From contig PAMH01000032.1 in assembly GCA_002707205.1 (NCBI GenBank), positions 15,370-60,859 on the forward strand: 45,490 bases of DNA, read 5' to 3'. Positions 1 through 8,516 of this stretch are shown here, one piece after another (position 1 is the first letter of the stretch; every line of letters begins with the position of its first letter). Under the pieces are notes generated by a model that saw only the letters and a list, made by a program, of their open reading frames with translations, was not told the DNA's origin and searched no databases. A program made the position numbers and the translations under genes. This stretch comes from Legionellales bacterium (GTDB lineage: Bacteria > Pseudomonadota > Gammaproteobacteria > UBA1113).

Positions 1-160
1 GCAATACTGAATTTTTTAGGGTACTAATTATTTCATCTTTTGGTGTTTTTTCATCAAGAATTTTTTTTAATACTTGATAGCCTGCCGCTTTTTCATAAGC
101 TTCGATTGTCCATGAATTTTCTTGGTCTAAATTTTTAAAACAAACTTGATTCATTAACAT
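1..160 (-). CDS. nuoF: NADH-quinone oxidoreductase subunit F (partial, N-terminus)
   Basis: Only about the first 53 residues are in the window; the gene runs off the left edge. The reverse strand begins MLMNQVCFKNLDQENSW and continues through TIEAYEKAAGYQVLKKIL, which is the characteristic NuoF opening (SWxxEAYxxxGGYxALKK). NuoF carries the FMN and the N3 4Fe-4S cluster and is where complex I oxidises NADH; those domains lie outside the window. It follows nuoE by 3 nt, as in a normal nuo operon. ATG at 160 or the second ATG at 154 could be the start. Confidence 0.9.
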   Translation of the reverse strand, partial: MLMNQVCFKNLDQENSWTIEAYEKAAGYQVLKKILDEKTPKDEIISTLKNSVL

Positions 161-163
161 GCG

Positions 164-658
164 CTATTCCAACCCTTGCAAGATTTCGTCAATTTTTTCT
201 GACGTTAAATTTTCATGATATGTTTTATTCACCATCATGGCTGGTGCACCACCGCAAGCGGCTAAACATTCAACTTCTTTTAAGGTAATTTTACCATCGG
301 GTGTTGTTTCACCTAGATTAATATTCAGCTTTGCTTTAAGTTGTTCAATGATATCATCGCTTCCTCTGAGCATGCAGCAAACACTATTACACACATAAAC
401 TTTATTTCTACCTACTGGTTTTAATTCAAACATACTATAAAAAGTTGCAGCTTCGTATGCATAAATTTTAGGAACATCTATATAATCAGCGACAGCCTGT
501 AACAAATTATCAGTTAAATAACCGCCATTTTGATCTTGTGCTACATGCAGAGCAGGTAATAACGCTGAGCGTCTTTTTTCGTAAGGATATCTTGCTAACC
601 ATTCATCAATATTTTTTTGACTAGCATCAGTAAGTAATTCTATATAATTTTTAGTCAT
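164..658 (-). CDS. nuoE: NADH-quinone oxidoreductase subunit E
   Basis: A 164-residue, thioredoxin-like 2Fe-2S subunit of the complex I NADH-dehydrogenase module, holding cluster N1a next to NuoF. The four expected ligands are visible as a C-x4-C pair (CNSVCC, near residue 90) and a C-x3-C pair (ECLAAC, near residue 133). The YPYEKRRSALLPALHVAQ helix and the ATFYSMF motif are typical of the family. Its ATG overlaps the nuoD stop by one base (TAATG), which indicates translational coupling. Length is normal for the family. Confidence 0.96.
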   Translation of the reverse strand: MTKNYIELLTDASQKNIDEWLARYPYEKRRSALLPALHVAQDQNGGYLTDNLLQAVADYIDVPKIYAYEAATFYSMFELKPVGRNKVYVCNSVCCMLRGSDDIIEQLKAKLNINLGETTPDGKITLKEVECLAACGGAPAMMVNKTYHENLTSEKIDEILQGLE

Positions 659-1911
659 TAGCGGTCAATCTCCCCAAATACAATATCTTGGCTTGATAAA
701 ATAGCGACAACATCAGCTAACATATGACCACGTGACATTTCATCAAGTGACGCCAAATGACTGAAACCCGGTGCGCGAATTTTTAAACGGTAAGGCTTAT
801 TTGCACCATCTGAAACTAAGTAAATACCAAATTCACCCTTTGGATGCTCAACAGCAGAATAAACCTCACCTGCAGGTACTGAATATCCTTCTGTATATAA
901 TTTAAAATGATGAATTAAAGACTCCATATCATCTTTCATATGCTCTCGCGATGGCGGTGTCACTTTATGATCAGCAAGTAACACTTCTCCTGGGTTTGCC
1001 CTTAACCAAGAAATACATTGCTTAATAATTTGATTGGATTGACGCATTTCTTCCATACGAACTAAATAACGATCATAACAGTCGCCATTAACACCGATAG
1101 GAATATCAAAATCCAATTTATCATAAACTTCATAAGGCTGTTTTTTACGAAGATCCCAAGCAACACCTGAACCTCTTAACATTGGCCCTGTAAAACCTAA
1201 TGCTAATGCACGCTCAGGAGAAACAACACCAATACCAACAGTACGCTGCTTCCATATTCGGTTATCCGTTAATAAAGTTTCATACTCATCGACTTTTCCT
1301 GGAAAACGGCTAATAAAATCTTCTAAAAAATCTAATAACGAGCCTTCACGACTTTCATTCATTTTTCTCGTTTCTTTTTCGCTACGCCATTTTGATGTTG
1401 CATACTGTGGCATTGCATTCGGCAAATCTCGGTAAACGCCACCAGGTCGATAATACGTTGCATGCATTCTAGCGCCAGAAACGGCTTCATAACAATCCAA
1501 TAAATCTTCGCGTTCACGAAATGCGTAAAGAAAAACTGTCATAGCGCCAATATCTAAGCCATGCGCACCTAACCAAAGCAAATGATTTAAGATACGGGTA
1601 ATCTCATCAAACATTACACGAATATACTGTGCTCGAATTGGTGGGGTTATTCCTAGTAATTTTTCAATAGCCATCACATAAGCATGTTCATTACACATCA
1701 TAGAGACATAATCAAGCCGATCCATATATCCAATACTTTGATTGAAGGGCTTTGTCTCTGCTAATTTTTCTGTGCCACGATGTAATAAACCCACATGCGG
1801 ATCTGCGCGCTCAATAACTTCACCATTCATCTCTAAAATTAAGCGTAACACTCCATGAGCAGCAGGATGTTGAGGGCCAAAATTTAACGTAAGATTTTTT
1901 AAATCAGGCAT
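658..1911 (-). CDS. nuoD: NADH-quinone oxidoreductase subunit D
   Basis: The 49-kDa subunit of complex I, 417 residues, lining the quinone pocket in the cytoplasmic arm. It starts [20 protein letters not shown], the canonical NuoD N-terminus, and ends FGEIDR, the usual C-terminus. [11 protein letters not shown] and the [16 protein letters not shown] segment are present. The start at 1911 is chosen over an upstream in-frame codon because it is the family start and is preceded by AGGGAGA about 6 nt upstream. It overlaps the 3' end of nuoC by 8 nt. Confidence 0.97.
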   Translation of the reverse strand: MPDLKNLTLNFGPQHPAAHGVLRLILEMNGEVIERADPHVGLLHRGTEKLAETKPFNQSIGYMDRLDYVSMMCNEHAYVMAIEKLLGITPPIRAQYIRVMFDEITRILNHLLWLGAHGLDIGAMTVFLYAFREREDLLDCYEAVSGARMHATYYRPGGVYRDLPNAMPQYATSKWRSEKETRKMNESREGSLLDFLEDFISRFPGKVDEYETLLTDNRIWKQRTVGIGVVSPERALALGFTGPMLRGSGVAWDLRKKQPYEVYDKLDFDIPIGVNGDCYDRYLVRMEEMRQSNQIIKQCISWLRANPGEVLLADHKVTPPSREHMKDDMESLIHHFKLYTEGYSVPAGEVYSAVEHPKGEFGIYLVSDGANKPYRLKIRAPGFSHLASLDEMSRGHMLADVVAILSSQDIVFGEIDR

Positions 1912-2596
1912 TATTTTCTCCCTGTTCAGTTTCAGGGTTAACATATCGACTATCTTGACGAATGACTTTAGGAACTAACACGCGCGGCTCGATATCCACT
2001 TTTTCATAAATAACTCGCTGTTCTGTCGCATCATATCGCATTTCAACATAACCACTAACAGGAAAGTCTTTACGAAATGGGTGACCACTAAAGCCGTAAT
2101 CGGTCAAAATACGCCTTAGATCAGGGTGACCTTCAAACATGATACCAATCACATCATACGCCTCACGCTCAAACCAATTTGCTGCAGGCCAAATTTCCAT
2201 CACAGAAGGAATAATCAAAGGTTCGTGCTTTAGAAATACTTTTATCCGCAAACGACGATTATGACGTAAAGACAATAAATGATACGCCACAGCAAACCGT
2301 GGTCCTTGGCGTTTTAGTACATTTATTTTTTGTGTTCTTGTAGCAGCACGCTCAAAACCTTTTGAGGTTGCTTTTGCAGTTACCCATTCGGCTTTACCAT
2401 AATCCAAATAATCAACACCACAAACATCTATCAATTGTTCAAAGTGAAAATGATCTGTCTCTTTTAACTGTTGACACACTTGTAATAAATGTTCACCAGA
2501 TACTTCCATCGTGACTTCATCATATTCGCTTGAAAGCGTAATAATCTGTTCAGAAAAAGCTGTTTGTAACTGTTCTTGCAATACTTGATTTTGCAT
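1904..2596 (-). CDS. nuoC: NADH-quinone oxidoreductase subunit C
   Basis: The 30-kDa hydrophilic subunit of complex I, 230 residues, as a stand-alone NuoC rather than the NuoCD fusion of E. coli. The signature is complete: [20 protein letters not shown] followed by [19 protein letters not shown], then the VEMRYD segment. The ATG overlaps the nuoB stop by one base. The N-terminal third (residues 1-40) is variable, as is usual. The split nuoC/nuoD arrangement fits Legionellales and many proteobacteria outside the enterics. Confidence 0.96.
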   Translation of the reverse strand: MQNQVLQEQLQTAFSEQIITLSSEYDEVTMEVSGEHLLQVCQQLKETDHFHFEQLIDVCGVDYLDYGKAEWVTAKATSKGFERAATRTQKINVLKRQGPRFAVAYHLLSLRHNRRLRIKVFLKHEPLIIPSVMEIWPAANWFEREAYDVIGIMFEGHPDLRRILTDYGFSGHPFRKDFPVSGYVEMRYDATEQRVIYEKVDIEPRVLVPKVIRQDSRYVNPETEQGENNA

Positions 2597-3084
2597 TAGG
2601 ATTCATCCTTACGAAAAATACTATTTGTACGCTTAATTTTATTTTGTAGTTGTATAATACCGTACAATAATGCCTCTGCCGTTGGCGGGCAACCAGGAAC
2701 ATAGATATCAACGGGAACAATGCGATCACAGCCACGAACAACAGAATAGGAATAATGATAATATCCACCGCCATTAGCACATGACCCCATAGAAATTACC
2801 CAACGTGGTTCAGCCATTTGATCATAAACTTTTCGTAATGCAGGTGCCATCTTGTTACATAAAGTACCTGCAACGATCATCACGTCAGACTGTCTTGGAC
2901 TTGGACGAAACATCACACCAAATCTATCTAAATCATAACGCGCAGCACCTGTATGCATCATTTCCACAGCACAACAAGCCAAGCCAAATGTCATAGGCCA
3001 CATTGAGCCTGTTCTCGCCCAATTTACCAAGGCATCAACGCTTGTGGTCACGAAGCCTTGTTGAGTCAGATTATCTACTCCCAC
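2596..3084 (-). CDS. nuoB: NADH-quinone oxidoreductase subunit B
   Basis: The complex I subunit that binds cluster N2, the final electron donor to quinone. The tandem-cysteine motif ([10 protein letters not shown]) and the two further ligands (MGSCANGGG and PGCPPTAE) are all present. Two GTG starts are possible. GTG at 3084 is preferred: AGGAG lies 7 nt upstream and the overlap with nuoA is 10 nt. GTG at 3105 would add seven residues but has no ribosome-binding site and needs a 31-nt overlap. With the preferred start the protein has 162 residues. Confidence 0.93.
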   Translation of the reverse strand: MGVDNLTQQGFVTTSVDALVNWARTGSMWPMTFGLACCAVEMMHTGAARYDLDRFGVMFRPSPRQSDVMIVAGTLCNKMAPALRKVYDQMAEPRWVISMGSCANGGGYYHYSYSVVRGCDRIVPVDIYVPGCPPTAEALLYGIIQLQNKIKRTNSIFRKDES

Positions 3085-3431
3085 TCTAATGCTCCTTTCT
3101 TCCACTCATAAATAAAACCAATTATTAAAATGCTCAAAAAAACTAACATGCCAAAAAAGCCTAACCAACCAATTTTACGAATAACAACAGCCCAAGGGAA
3201 TAAAAAAGCTGTCTCAAGATCAAAAATAATAAATAACAGTGCAACAAGATAGTAACGTACATCAAAAGGCACGCGCGTATCCTCAAAGGCATCAAATCCA
3301 CATTCATAAGGCGCGTTTTTTTCTGCATCAGGCTTTTTAGGGATTAAAAACCGCGTCGCAAGCAATGGCGCGCAGCCAATAAAAAAGCCAATAAGAATAA
3401 AAATCAATACTGGTAAATAATTTGTTAACAT
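3075..3431 (-). CDS. nuoA: NADH-quinone oxidoreductase subunit A
   Basis: A small complex I membrane subunit of 118 residues with three transmembrane helices, near residues 5-28, 61-82 and 88-110. The conserved loop YECGFDAF, with its essential Cys, and the acidic helix [14 protein letters not shown] are intact. ATG at 3431 is chosen over an adjacent TTG; an AGGG lies 9 nt upstream. It is the first gene of the nuo operon and its start is about 106 nt past the tRNA-Leu 3' end. That spacer holds two hairpins. Confidence 0.95.
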   Translation of the reverse strand: MLTNYLPVLIFILIGFFIGCAPLLATRFLIPKKPDAEKNAPYECGFDAFEDTRVPFDVRYYLVALLFIIFDLETAFLFPWAVVIRKIGWLGFFGMLVFLSILIIGFIYEWKKGALEWE

Positions 3432-3454
3432 CAATTTAACCCTTTATGAAACAT

Positions 3455-3479
3455 GCTAAAAAGCAATCTGCATTGCTTT
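3455..3479 (-). terminator. possible weak intrinsic terminator upstream of nuoA
   Basis: On the minus strand an 8-bp perfect stem (AAAGCAAT / ATTGCTTT, loop GCAG) is followed by a short run of five T. The stem has only three G/C pairs, so it may be an attenuator or a processing signal rather than an efficient terminator. It sits between tRNA-Leu and nuoA. Confidence 0.35.
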
Positions 3480-3510
3480 ATCGTATCCATCAATACTACA
3501 AAGCAATTTA

Positions 3511-3527
3511 GGCTTAAAAATTAAGCC
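3511..3527. other. inverted repeat just downstream of tRNA-Leu
   Basis: GGCTTAA and TTAAGCC form a 7-bp hairpin with a 3-base loop, starting about 10 nt past the encoded CCA end of the tRNA. No T-run follows on the minus strand, so it may help 3'-end processing of the tRNA rather than stop transcription. Confidence 0.4.
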
Positions 3528-3537
3528 TTCACTATAT

Positions 3538-3622
3538 TGGTGCCGATGGCCGGATTTGAACCGGCACGCCTTGCAGCGCCACCCCCTCAAGATGGTGTGT
3601 CTACCAATTCCACCACATCGGC
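3538..3622 (-). tRNA. leuU: tRNA-Leu (anticodon GAG)
   Basis: The minus strand folds into a class II tRNA with a 7-bp acceptor stem (GCCGATG / CATCGGC), an anticodon loop TTGAGGG giving anticodon GAG, a long variable arm, a T-arm with GGTTCAAATCC, and an encoded CCA end. It decodes CUC/CUU leucine codons. Its place directly after secG is the same as E. coli leuU (also GAG), which supports ancestral gene order. Confidence 0.96.
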
Positions 3623-3666
3623 TAATATATCAACGCGTACTACAATAACTTCATTGTACACAACGC

Positions 3667-4008
3667 TTAAAGTTTGTTTGGTGTTTGCTGCTTAGTTTTG
3701 TTTGCATTTTGCTCAGCTGGTAAACTTGTTTTTTGTTGTACTTGCTGTGAAATACTAATACGCTGTGCTGATTTTTCGTGTTGAGACGCAATATAACTTA
3801 AACTTAAACTTGTAACAAAAAAAATAACGGCTAGCCCCGCAGTTAATTTAAATAAAAACGAGCTTGCTCCAGGACTACCAAAAACAGTATTAGAAGCACC
3901 GCCTCCAAATGCAGCGCCCATTTCGGCACCTTTACCCTGCTGTACTAAAACTAAAACAATTAAACTGATACATGATAGTACATGTAAAATTAAAATTAAC
4001 GGTTGCAT
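3667..4008 (-). CDS. secG: Sec translocon subunit SecG
   Basis: An inner-membrane accessory subunit of SecYEG that stimulates SecA-driven export; 113 residues. Two transmembrane helices lie near residues 3-22 and 51-73. They are separated by the conserved loop VLVQQGKGAEMGAAFGGGAS followed by GSPGASSFL, which is diagnostic. The C-terminal tail is Gln/Lys-rich and variable. Its ATG overlaps the tpiA stop by 13 nt, and the tRNA-Leu follows, as in many gammaproteobacteria. Confidence 0.96.
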   Translation of the reverse strand: MQPLILILHVLSCISLIVLVLVQQGKGAEMGAAFGGGASNTVFGSPGASSFLFKLTAGLAVIFFVTSLSLSYIASQHEKSAQRISISQQVQQKTSLPAEQNANKTKQQTPNKL

Positions 4009-4772
4009 GTATAACTCACTTTTCGCGCAATATCGTAAATTAATAAAAAATCTTCAACTTTAAGCGAAGCGCCACCAATTAAACCGCCATGAATATCAGG
4101 CATAGAGAGTAATGCCTCAGCATTTTCTGCTTTCATACTACCGCCGTATAAAATTTGGACGTTAATAGGTGCTTCGGGTGTTAATTGTGCCACATATTCT
4201 GCTATTTGACCATGAATTTCTTGTGCTTCTTCAGGTTTCGCTGTTTTTCCTGTTCCTATTGCCCAAACTGGTTCATAGGCAATCAGCATCTTGTTTATAT
4301 TTTGCACGCCAACCTTTGTAATGACGGCATCAATTTGTTTTTGAATAATTGCAAAAGCCTCTCCAGCTTCGCGTTGCACTAAAGTTTCTCCGACACAAAG
4401 TATAGGCATTAACCCTACCTTTAAGGCCGCTTGATATTTTTTTGCCACTGTTTCACTACTTTCATGAAATAGTGTCCTACGTTCAGAATGTCCGACTAAA
4501 ACATAATCACATCCCATATCAGTCAACATTTCACCAGAAATTTCGCCCGTATAAGCGCCATTTTGATGTTCAGAAATATTTTGAGCGCCATAAGATATTA
4601 TGCGAGCTTTTTGTTGCGCTTGAAAATTTGCCAAATAATTAAAAGGAGGAAACAATACTAATTGCGGATTTTCTTTAATATCGTCATTGCTATTTAAGCG
4701 TGATAAATAAAGTTGCACAAACTGCGCATTACCGTTCATCTTCCAATTACCAGCAATAATAAAATTCTTCAT
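3996..4772 (-). CDS. tpiA: triosephosphate isomerase
   Basis: A glycolytic TIM-barrel enzyme interconverting dihydroxyacetone phosphate and glyceraldehyde 3-phosphate; about 258 residues. The substrate-binding N-terminus (IAGNWKMNG), the catalytic His in LVGHSERR, the catalytic Glu in AYEPVWAIGTGKTA and the phosphate-binding YGGSMKAENA and IGGASLK segments are all present. ATG at 4772 is chosen over an upstream in-frame codon because it gives MKNFIIAGNWKMNG and has GGTGG about 5 nt before it. tpiA-secG coupling is common in this group. Confidence 0.97.
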   Translation of the reverse strand: MKNFIIAGNWKMNGNAQFVQLYLSRLNSNDDIKENPQLVLFPPFNYLANFQAQQKARIISYGAQNISEHQNGAYTGEISGEMLTDMGCDYVLVGHSERRTLFHESSETVAKKYQAALKVGLMPILCVGETLVQREAGEAFAIIQKQIDAVITKVGVQNINKMLIAYEPVWAIGTGKTAKPEEAQEIHGQIAEYVAQLTPEAPINVQILYGGSMKAENAEALLSMPDIHGGLIGGASLKVEDFLLIYDIARKVSYTCNR

Positions 4773-4836
4773 CTTTCCACCTTTTCCATGCATCTACGTG
4801 ACAACTATTTTGAAATACAAAATTATAACAAAATAT

Positions 4837-6123
4837 TTAATTCAAATTCACATGAATCACTGCTTTTTGCGGCTTACAATACGTTTCTTTAATAACAAAC
4901 GTTGAAAGTCCTAAGGCGATAAGATATAAAATTGGCAATAACGCAAATGCCATATAAAAGTTTTCAGGCTGTAAATGTGAAATATGCCCACCGGCTGATA
5001 GATTAATAAAGTAAGAAACCAATGGTGGAATAATTGCTGAAGCTAATGTTATCGCGCCATTATTCATGCCTAGCGCCGTTGCTTTTGCACCTAAATCTAC
5101 ACTTTCAGATATCGTCGCAAAGCCTATATTTTGCCCAGAAGCGGCAAGACCAAGCATAAAAAATAATCCTGCATAGATGTACAGTGACAAATTAGGCATG
5201 TAAGTAACCACGGATGTAATGACTAATCCAAGAATTGCACACAGAATTAACAGAGGTTTTCTTCTATGCGTAAAATCAGAAGTTGCCCCTACCAATGGAC
5301 AACCAATGGCATATCCTAACCACGATAATGAAATAACATCTGCAGCTTGACTTTGTGTTAAACCTTGCGCTTCTAGAAAAGAAGTTCCCCAGACAGCACC
5401 AAGTAGTGCAATAGGCACATAGTTTGCGGCAGAATAGAGTGCTATTGACCAAGCCTGCCGATTACTAACCAAACTTAATAAACTTTTTTTAAGATCTGTT
5501 TTTTTCTCCAAATAAATTAAATGCCTTTCACCATCACGTGGTTTACTTCTGACAATAAAGATAATCAACAAGCATAAAATAATGCCAAATCCTGCCACAA
5601 GACTTAAGGTATATCGCCAACTACTATGTGTTTCCTGTAAAAATAAAACTAATGGTCCTCCAGCAAGTAATGGCCCCATCGTTCCAATAAATTGTGAAGC
5701 ACCAGCAAACATACCAAAATATTTACGTGGAAACCAAGTCACCGCAATGACTAATAAACAAACAAAAGCAAATGATGAACCCAATCCCATCATCATCCGA
5801 GTGATGAAAGCCAAACCAAAACTTGTTGAATTTGCAAAAAGATAAGTTGCAACCGCACAAAGCAAAGTTGCAAAAATCATGATTTTTTTTACCCCAAACT
5901 TATCAGCAAGAATGCCAACAGGCACTTGCATGGCGCCATAAGCAATATAATAAGCAGAGCCAAGTAATGCAAAAGTTTCTGCATTAAGATGTAAGTCAGG
6001 AATGATTTGTGGTGCTAAAGAACCAACAAAGGTTCGTAGAAAAAACTCATAAAGAAAAAAAAGTGCAGCCAAGAACCAAATAATAAATCCTAATAAAGAT
6101 AATTTATTTTTATCTTCATTCAT
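4837..6123 (-). CDS. MFS transporter
   Basis: A 428-residue inner-membrane permease of the major facilitator superfamily with about 12 predicted helices. The loop 2-3 motif A variant GILADKFGVKK is visible near residues 72-82, with the RMMMGLGSSFAFV helix after it, and a second-half counterpart near GATSDFTHRRK. The substrate is not evident; intracellular Legionellales use many such carriers for amino acids and other metabolites. Its ATG lies 8 nt inside the 3' end of the AstE-like gene with AAGGA upstream, so the two are coupled. The block lies between tpiA and glmM, normally close neighbours. Confidence 0.88.
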   Translation of the reverse strand: MNEDKNKLSLLGFIIWFLAALFFLYEFFLRTFVGSLAPQIIPDLHLNAETFALLGSAYYIAYGAMQVPVGILADKFGVKKIMIFATLLCAVATYLFANSTSFGLAFITRMMMGLGSSFAFVCLLVIAVTWFPRKYFGMFAGASQFIGTMGPLLAGGPLVLFLQETHSSWRYTLSLVAGFGIILCLLIIFIVRSKPRDGERHLIYLEKKTDLKKSLLSLVSNRQAWSIALYSAANYVPIALLGAVWGTSFLEAQGLTQSQAADVISLSWLGYAIGCPLVGATSDFTHRRKPLLILCAILGLVITSVVTYMPNLSLYIYAGLFFMLGLAASGQNIGFATISESVDLGAKATALGMNNGAITLASAIIPPLVSYFINLSAGGHISHLQPENFYMAFALLPILYLIALGLSTFVIKETYCKPQKAVIHVNLN

Positions 6124-7141
6124 TGTTCAATCCTTCTTGATAATCCCATGACTCAAAATGTGAAATTGCCTCATCCATTTGCGTAAACATCGATAATTGA
6201 AATAAAGCTTCCCCTTCTCTGACTAAAGGTAAATTATTCATACCCACAATAATACCATCATAGCCGCTGCGAATCACTTCGGTTTCACTTGCCCCAAAAG
6301 GATCACGAATAGAACTCAGTATATCTCCTTTTTTTACTAATTGTCCCAATTTTACTTTAGAGTGATTCACGCCGCTTGTTGAAGCATGAATCCAAAAACT
6401 TTCCTCTGTGATAAATGATTGAGTCTCTTTAGTCTTATCTGATATTTTGGCGCTTAGCATATCTAACTTTTTGAATAAATTAACGATGCCTTTCATGCCA
6501 ATTTTAATTGCATGTTCATCAAAGCGCATGGCCTCACCCGCTTCATATACTATATAGGGTATGTTTTGTTTTGCTAATGTTGCGCGCAAAGTATTTTCAA
6601 CAGGCCTAACTCTCGTAATTACCGGCGCATTAAAAACCTTAGCTAATTCCAAACTATCAGGTTCGTTTTTTGTCGTATAAACTTGAGGAAGGTCTGAATG
6701 ATTCAACGCGCCCGTTCGTAAATCAATACAGTAATCAGCATGTGACAATATTTCTTGTAAAATTAAATTAGCAAAACGCGAAGCATGTGAACCCTTCTCC
6801 GAACCAGGAAAATGCGTATCCAAATCTTGATCATTAGGCAATAATTGTGAGCGCGTCATTAATCCAAAAACATTAACCACAGGAATTGCAATCAATGTTC
6901 CTTTTAATTTATTCATCGTCGACGAGTTCAATAAACGATTAATAATTTCTGAACCATTCAGTTCATTACCATAAATCGCAGCTAAAATTACTACGCAAGG
7001 ACCTGCTTGTTTACCATGTACAACTTTCACAGGCATATACAAAGGTGAGCAACTGAAAATTTCAGGTAATGGTATAGCTAATGATAAACTCTCTCCTGGA
7101 TGAATAGTCTCGTTACATATTTTTAAAGTTTGATTTTTCAT
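6116..7141 (-). CDS. succinylglutamate desuccinylase/aspartoacylase-family protein, predicted non-catalytic
   Basis: A 341-residue protein with the AstE/AspA carboxypeptidase-like fold in residues 40-230 and a C-terminal biotinyl-lipoyl-like barrel (SKVKLGQLVKKGDILSSIRD). Active members bind zinc through H-G-x-E and DLHT. Here the first His is Tyr57 (AAIYGNELNG) and the second is Arg142 (YCIDLRTGA). The substrate motif DLNR reads DLDT (106-109). Glu60 and the YEAGE segment remain. Both His ligands are therefore gone and hydrolysis is doubtful; a binding or regulatory role is possible. A strong AAGGAG precedes the ATG. It overlaps the downstream MFS gene by 8 nt, which suggests a joint function. 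Confidence 0.82.
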   Translation of the reverse strand: MKNQTLKICNETIHPGESLSLAIPLPEIFSCSPLYMPVKVVHGKQAGPCVVILAAIYGNELNGSEIINRLLNSSTMNKLKGTLIAIPVVNVFGLMTRSQLLPNDQDLDTHFPGSEKGSHASRFANLILQEILSHADYCIDLRTGALNHSDLPQVYTTKNEPDSLELAKVFNAPVITRVRPVENTLRATLAKQNIPYIVYEAGEAMRFDEHAIKIGMKGIVNLFKKLDMLSAKISDKTKETQSFITEESFWIHASTSGVNHSKVKLGQLVKKGDILSSIRDPFGASETEVIRSGYDGIIVGMNNLPLVREGEALFQLSMFTQMDEAISHFESWDYQEGLNNE

Positions 7142-7153
7142 ATTCTGCTCCTT

Positions 7154-8218
7154 TTACCTATGGCAATATTTTTCAATAAGAGACATTGACTTTTTTTTCT
7201 GATTGGATGCTGTTTTATTATTAACTTTTGAATCCAACTCATTAAAAAATTTATAGTCAGTGCTTTTGTCATCTGCTTTTTCTTTACTGTTGTTTTTTTT
7301 AAAAATGTCAATGGCATGTTTTTTAGCTTTTTTTGCTTTCTGGGTCAATTTTTTGCGAAAGACATAAGCCGCTAAACCAGTCAATAATAATCCTACACAG
7401 CCAATTAATGGATTAGTACAAAATAAAATAGTTGAAACAACCGCAACACCAGTGCATGCAACATCAAATAATGAACGATAAATCTTAGCGCGATGGCGTC
7501 GCCGTTGAGCATAATATATTTTTGCTTCAGGTGTATCTGTGTTTGTTTCTTTTTTCATTGCCAAAGGATGATCGTTAAATGTATACATTTTTTTGACATT
7601 TTTTCCTAAGGAATAAACAGCCTTAACAAAAAAGCCAAACGAAATTGCGATAAAAAATAGTGATGCCCATGCTGCCTGAAAAAGAAAAAAACCAACAAAT
7701 GCAGGAATAGTTAAACCAATATCAAGCGCACTAAAAAATGCCTTGTCAATATGGCGCTTTTGTTTTTTCTTACCTGTGATATCTGTATGTGTCGTTAGGC
7801 GTAATGCATTATAGATAATATGCATATCACCAAAAACTTTTGTTAAATAAGCTAGCATACCTAACGGATTCAGTATTACTAGTTGATGAAAGGCTTTAGA
7901 AACATGTGCCAGCTTTTCAATTGCTTTTACAATTGGAGGCATTACCCACTCCAAATACCATGTCTGATACGCAATAAAAGAAAGTTGACTCGAGCGCAAA
8001 CTACTCAACAAACAATCTCTAAATGAAGGTGCTTGATTAAGTTTTTTATTCGCCTGTGACGTTATATCCGCCGGCTTATTTTTTACATTAATTTCATTAG
8101 TTTCATTAGTTTCATTAGTTTCATTAGTTTCATTAGTTTCATTAGTTTCATTAGTTTCATTAGTTAAATGACTAAAGTTACGACTATCTATTTGGTTTAT
8201 ATTTGTTGCATCACTCAT
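7154..8218 (-). CDS. orphan membrane protein with TNE tandem repeat
   Basis: I do not recognise this 354-residue protein. Residues 19-42 are eight exact Thr-Asn-Glu repeats. Hydrophobic segments lie near residues 115-130, 160-200 (a long pair) and 250-285. The last 70 residues are very Lys-rich (KKLTQKAKKAKKHAIDIFKK). This layout, with soluble tails around internal membrane segments, is seen in some host-directed effectors of intracellular bacteria, but nothing here proves secretion. No clear ribosome-binding site precedes the ATG. It ends 12 nt before the AstE-like gene. Confidence 0.7.
   Translation of the reverse strand: MSDATNINQIDSRNFSHLTNETNETNETNETNETNETNETNEINVKNKPADITSQANKKLNQAPSFRDCLLSSLRSSQLSFIAYQTWYLEWVMPPIVKAIEKLAHVSKAFHQLVILNPLGMLAYLTKVFGDMHIIYNALRLTTHTDITGKKKQKRHIDKAFFSALDIGLTIPAFVGFFLFQAAWASLFFIAISFGFFVKAVYSLGKNVKKMYTFNDHPLAMKKETNTDTPEAKIYYAQRRRHRAKIYRSLFDVACTGVAVVSTILFCTNPLIGCVGLLLTGLAAYVFRKKLTQKAKKAKKHAIDIFKKNNSKEKADDKSTDYKFFNELDSKVNNKTASNQKKKSMSLIEKYCHR
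8092..8163 (-). repeat. 8 x 9-bp tandem repeat
   Basis: Eight perfect head-to-tail copies of the nonamer TTTCATTAG (plus-strand reading) lie inside a coding region and encode (TNE)8 on the minus strand. The unit is a multiple of three, so copy-number changes by slippage would alter protein length without frameshift. The absence of any synonymous change suggests recent expansion. Confidence 0.97.
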
Positions 8219-8516
8219 TGTTATTAAATTATTTTTTTGATTTAAAAGTATTTATTAAGTACGAAAAAGAATAAATATGTATTTAAGATTATGATGTAAA
8301 TCACAATTGAAGAACTTCATGATAACATAAAATTGGTTTTTAACCAAATTAGATTTTTGTTTAAATTTTTTAGCGTTTAATTTTTGATGTTTTTTTAATA
8401 TAACTTATTTTGTTAATAACAATTTTTTCTTCAAATTTATTTTTAAATCATTAATTTATTTATTAAATGCTTATGACCATGCCACTAAAAAATAAGGATG
8501 TAACTACAAAGACTAA
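8219..8516. other. AT-rich intergenic spacer
   Basis: About 300 bases of very AT-rich sequence between two minus-strand orphan genes. I see no ORF or RNA gene. It should contain the promoter of the TNE-repeat gene, and one CRP-like palindrome is noted separately. Confidence 0.6.
8290..8305. promoter_or_regulatory. candidate CRP-like site
   Basis: TATGA-N6-TCACA matches nine of ten half-site bases of the CRP consensus TGTGA-N6-TCACA and lies about 72 nt upstream of the TNE-repeat gene start. In such AT-rich DNA a chance match is possible. Confidence 0.28.

Noticed and set aside
8092-8163. CRISPR array
   Set aside because: The repeat unit is 9 bp with no spacers and lies in frame inside a coding region.
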